Below are positions 31,411 to 34,078 of a stretch of 34,078 nucleotides of DNA, piece after piece. The DNA is from an uncultured Prevotellaceae bacterium. Its GTDB lineage: Bacteria; Bacteroidota; Bacteroidia; Bacteroidales; Bacteroidaceae. Below the pieces are notes generated by a model, which was given only the letters and a program-made list of their open reading frames with translations, searched no databases and was not told where the DNA came from. Positions within the stretch are counted from its first letter, which is position 1, and each line of letters begins with the position of its first letter. The stretch covers positions 1 through 34,078 of the forward strand of contig CAMVKN010000044.1 of assembly GCA_947168045.1 (NCBI GenBank). Reading direction: 5' to 3'. The position numbers and the translations under genes are program-made.

Positions 31411-31437
31411 CGCTACAAAACACAAAAAAGACACACT

Positions 31438-32730
31438 ATGAACTACGAGGAGATGCTGAATACGCAAGAGAACGTGGGCAACAACCGTGTGACCACGCCC
31501 TTAGGAACGTTCTATCGGAAGCCAGTGAGCCGCAAGTACCGCTATGTAGTGCAACTGCGCTATGAGCTGGCTGACAGTCTGGTGTTCTGCGAAGGCTTGC
31601 GGCGCGACCAGCAGCAGTCGGCAGCCGCTGAGGAGCCCTATCAGGTGAGCTACGTCTTGAACGAAGACAGCGGAGGCATCTATGAGATAGAGCTCGAACA
31701 TGGCAACTACCAGTCGCTGGCGCAGCTGCTCTACAACCAGCCTGCCGTGGTGGCCGAGCCTGGGTTCGTCAGGAACTTCATCAGTGCGCTGATGGACGTC
31801 ACCGAGCGGCTGCACGAGCGGGGCATCTTCCATCTGTGCTACTCGCCTGATAATATCTTCGTAAGGAAGGGCGAGAAGACACCCTTGCTGCTCTGTCACG
31901 GCTCGTCGTTCCTTGCCATGACCGACCAGCGCAGACTCTACCAGGGGTTTGAGGACGACGTGGCGCCCGAGGTGCTGGTGGAGGGAAGGGCCGACGAGCG
32001 CAGCGATGTGTTTGGCCTGGGCCGGTTCATCGAGCACCTGCTGGAGAGCGGCAATCTGGGCTACGACTATAAGGGCGTGGTGAAGAAGGCAACCGCCGAA
32101 GACCCCGACAAGCGCTATGCCACCGTGCACGAGATGCGCTCTGCCCTCAACGCCAAGCGTAACACAAGGCGGTCGATGTGGCTCTTGGCAGCGGCCTGTG
32201 CCGTGGTGGCCGTGGCGGTGATTGCCTTCTTCGGCATCATCAAGGAGCCGACCACCGTCGAGTTCGTCGATGACAATGGCATGAAGGCAAAGCCCGACCC
32301 CTTCCAGGAGGAGTTTGACGATGAGTATGTGGACGACCAGGAGCCGTACATGGACCCGGAGATAGCCCTTTACCTGGACTCCATCGAGCCGATGACGGAC
32401 GAAGAGGTGAAGATGTTGTCTGACTCCATCCGTGTCAACGAGCAGCTGAACACCATCTTCCGCCGTCGCTTCGCACAGAAGGCAAGGGTGGCTCTGTCAC
32501 CGCTCTACGGGACTGGCGAGAGCGGCATGACCGAGAACGACTACATAGCCAAGAGCGAGCAGGTGGTGAAGGACCTGTATGAATATGCCGAGAAGCTGGG
32601 CAAGGAGACAGGACTGAACATTGACGATGCGAACAGCGTCGCCGGACAAATCATCGCTCATCTGCAGGCAGAGCTGCAGGAGAACATCAAGCGCAACGGC
32701 ACCCTTACGAAGCCCATGCCTGAGGATTGA
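31438..32730 (+). CDS. membrane-anchored pseudokinase-like protein
   Basis: A 430-residue protein with an N-terminal protein-kinase-like domain, a membrane helix (MWLLAAACAVVAVAVIAFFGII) and an acidic extracytoplasmic tail. Kinase landmarks are visible but decayed: HLCYSPDNIF replaces HRDxKxxN (Asp to Cys, Lys to Ser), LLCHGSSF replaces the DFG segment, while VAPEVL (APE) and ERSDVFGLGRFIEHLL (subdomain IX) persist. The body is thus probably catalytically inactive, serving as a scaffold or sensor. The promoter at 31403-31410 rules out the earlier TTG reading at 31408. Family not recognised beyond this. Confidence 0.8.
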   Translation: MNYEEMLNTQENVGNNRVTTPLGTFYRKPVSRKYRYVVQLRYELADSLVFCEGLRRDQQQSAAAEEPYQVSYVLNEDSGGIYEIELEHGNYQSLAQLLYNQPAVVAEPGFVRNFISALMDVTERLHERGIFHLCYSPDNIFVRKGEKTPLLLCHGSSFLAMTDQRRLYQGFEDDVAPEVLVEGRADERSDVFGLGRFIEHLLESGNLGYDYKGVVKKATAEDPDKRYATVHEMRSALNAKRNTRRSMWLLAAACAVVAVAVIAFFGIIKEPTTVEFVDDNGMKAKPDPFQEEFDDEYVDDQEPYMDPEIALYLDSIEPMTDEEVKMLSDSIRVNEQLNTIFRRRFAQKARVALSPLYGTGESGMTENDYIAKSEQVVKDLYEYAEKLGKETGLNIDDANSVAGQIIAHLQAELQENIKRNGTLTKPMPED

Positions 32731-32762
32731 TTAGTAACTAATAAAAAAACAAATAAAAGACA

Positions 32763-33245
32763 ATGAGAAGCAGAACAGCTGACTGGTTTGAGTGTAAGAT
32801 AAGATACGAGAAGACAATGGAGGACGGTCTCCAGAAGAAAGTGTTGGAGACCTACGTCGTAGACGCCCTGTCGTTTACCGAGGCGGAACAGCGCATCATG
32901 GAGGAGATGTCGTCCTACATCAGTGGCGAGTTCCAGGTGAACGACATCAAGCGCGCCACCTACAGGGAGATATTCTTCAGCGACGAGGAGATGGCTGACC
33001 GCTGGTACAAGGCAAAGCTGCAGTTCATCACCATCGATGAGAAGACGGAGAAGGAGAAGCGTTCCAACGTGAACTACCTGGTGCAGGCCGGTACACTGAA
33101 CGGGGCCGTGAAGAACCTCGACGAGGTGATGGGCGGCACGATGATTGACTATGTCATTGCTGCCGTGAGCGAGACGACGCTCATGGATGTCTTTGAGTAC
33201 AAGAAGAAGGAACAGCCTGAGGAGAAGCCTGAATACGAATCATAG
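32763..33245 (+). CDS. DUF4494 family protein
   Basis: A 160-residue soluble protein. The start ADWFECKIRYEKTMEDGLQKKVLETYVVDALSFTEAEQRI and the later DRWYKAKLQFITIDEKTEKEKRSNVNYLVQAGTLNGAVKNL are typical of DUF4494, a Bacteroidales family without known function. The C-terminus is charged and Glu/Lys/Pro-rich. It lies 32 bases after the pseudokinase gene and one base before the YggS-type gene, a DUF4494-YggS pair that recurs in Bacteroidales, so they are likely cotranscribed. Confidence 0.87.
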   Translation: MRSRTADWFECKIRYEKTMEDGLQKKVLETYVVDALSFTEAEQRIMEEMSSYISGEFQVNDIKRATYREIFFSDEEMADRWYKAKLQFITIDEKTEKEKRSNVNYLVQAGTLNGAVKNLDEVMGGTMIDYVIAAVSETTLMDVFEYKKKEQPEEKPEYES

Positions 33246-33246
33246 G

Positions 33247-33921
33247 ATGATGTTCCCGGTAAAGGATAAGTTGCATAGCGTGCTCGACACGCTGCCTCGG
33301 CAGGTGCGCCTGGTGGCCATCAGCAAGTATCACCCGGCTGACTACATCATGGCGGCCTACGAGGAGGGGCAGCGTGTGTTCGGCGAGAGCCACGAGCAGG
33401 AAATCAGGGAGAAGCACGCCACGCTGCCCAAGGACATCGAGTGGCACTTCATTGGGCATCTGCAGACGAACAAGGTGAAGTACATCGTGCCCTATATCAC
33501 GATGATTGAGGCCGTGGATTCGCTGAAGCTGCTCCGTGAGATAGACAAGCAGGCCGCAAAGGTGGGCAGGACGGTGAAGGCGCTCTTGGAGCTGCACATC
33601 GCCGAGGAGTCCACCAAATATGGGCTCTCGCTCGACGATTGCCGCCAGCTGCTTGCCGAGGGCGAGTGGCGACAGATGACGCATGTGCAGCTCTGTGGGC
33701 TGATGATGATGGCGTCAAACACTGACGACACGCAGCAGATTGCCCGCGAGTTTGACACTGCCGCCGCCTTCTTCGACGAGGTGAAGGCACAGTATTTTCC
33801 CGATGATGACGCCTTTTGTGAGCGTTCCTGGGGAATGAGCGACGACTATCACATTGCCATAGCGCATCGCTCTACCATGGTCCGCATCGGCACCGCTATC
33901 TTCGGGCCACGAGTCTATTGA
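33247..33921 (+). CDS. YggS-family pyridoxal phosphate homeostasis protein
   Basis: A 224-residue alanine-racemase-like fold without the second domain. The PLP-binding Lys is expected at residue 27 in LVAISKYHPAD, followed by FGESHEQEI, EWHFIGHLQTNKVKY, the family GLMMMAS and the C-terminal WGMSDDYHIAIAHRSTMVRIGTAIFG. YggS proteins buffer PLP and influence amino-acid metabolism. Two adjacent ATGs (33247, 33250) are usable. The conserved NYVQE-type segment is modified here (ESHEQE). The stop lies within the putative convergent gene end at 33915. Confidence 0.93.
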   Translation: MMFPVKDKLHSVLDTLPRQVRLVAISKYHPADYIMAAYEEGQRVFGESHEQEIREKHATLPKDIEWHFIGHLQTNKVKYIVPYITMIEAVDSLKLLREIDKQAAKVGRTVKALLELHIAEESTKYGLSLDDCRQLLAEGEWRQMTHVQLCGLMMMASNTDDTQQIAREFDTAAAFFDEVKAQYFPDDDAFCERSWGMSDDYHIAIAHRSTMVRIGTAIFGPRVY

Positions 33922-34078
33922 GCTGGTGGGAGTTCTGGGGCTTCTGGGACTTCTGGGAGTTCTGTGACTTCTGAGACTTTTTTTGCTACTGGGACTGCGT
34001 ACCAGCCGTGGCGGCCTGACTGTGCGCCCTGGCGGAGGCCGGCGGCGCGGAGGGCGGCCTTGAGCTGGCGCGGGGTGG
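33915..34078 (-). CDS. possible C-terminus of a minus-strand gene, cut by the window edge
   Basis: The minus strand is open from the window edge to a TAG at 33915-33917, at least 53 codons. It reads TPRQLKAALRAAGL..., then SGRHGWYAVPVAKK, then a tail of E-x-P triplets (EVPEAPELPP). The first part resembles the winged-helix-like ends of some primase or virulence-associated proteins in mobile elements, but the match is by impression only. The tail is a 9-base-period repeat, so it may be non-coding. The overlap with the yggS stop is 7 bases. Confidence 0.35.
   Translation of the reverse strand, partial: TPRQLKAALRAAGLRQGAQSGRHGWYAVPVAKKVSEVTELPEVPEAPELPPAQ

Overview
This window looks like chromosomal DNA from a GC-rich member of the Bacteroidales, most likely Prevotella or a close relative. 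Several genes have TAnnTTTG boxes upstream, the sigma-ABfr -7 element of Bacteroidetes. Shine-Dalgarno sequences are weak or absent. The gene families are typical of the order: gldE next to ssb, a large TamB, DUF4924 and DUF4494 proteins, a sodium-pumping NQR operon and a GH31 enzyme with a PA14-like insert. The assignment rests on protein family resemblance and gene order; no database search was run.

Layout. (1) 1-152: the 3' part of a tRNA-Leu and a complete tRNA-Gly(GCC). (2) 195-2439: an unrecognised gene, ssb and gldE. (3) 2479-5071: a clostripain-family lipoprotein (minus strand), diverging from a GH25 lysozyme and a small membrane protein. (4) 5072-5469: no gene, but an elaborate 293-bp repeat element with 42-bp perfect inverted ends. 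(5) 5470-6017 (minus): a PemK/MazF-type toxin and its putative antitoxin. (6) 6124-12695 (minus): tamB followed by a GH31 glycosidase. (7) 12865-18916: nqrABCDEF, with two copies of one long inverted-repeat element between nqrD/nqrE and nqrE/nqrF. (8) 19078-26466: five genes with overlapping ends, namely an MDR dehydrogenase, an AsnB-type amidotransferase, a methyltransferase, a stand-alone A-PCP-R NRPS and a NadR-like enzyme. (9) 26531-33921: LysE-type exporter, DUF4924, rfbD, prfC, mltG, a membrane-anchored pseudokinase, DUF4494 and a YggS-type PLP protein. (10) The right edge holds what may be the C-terminus of a minus-strand gene.

The best candidate for an undescribed system is the five-gene operon at 19078-26466. 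The NRPS has no condensation domain and a terminal reductase, so it should activate one amino acid and release it as an aldehyde or alcohol. The dehydrogenase, amidotransferase, methyltransferase and NadR-like nucleotidyltransferase/kinase could then modify the product. The product is unknown.

A second theme is repeat DNA at gene boundaries. Three families are visible: the 293-bp element, the NQR-operon inverted repeats, and short heptamer arrays at several gene ends. Repeat-like sequence also lies in frame inside the GH31 gene and prfC, which suggests these genomes tolerate or exploit repeat insertion in coding sequence.
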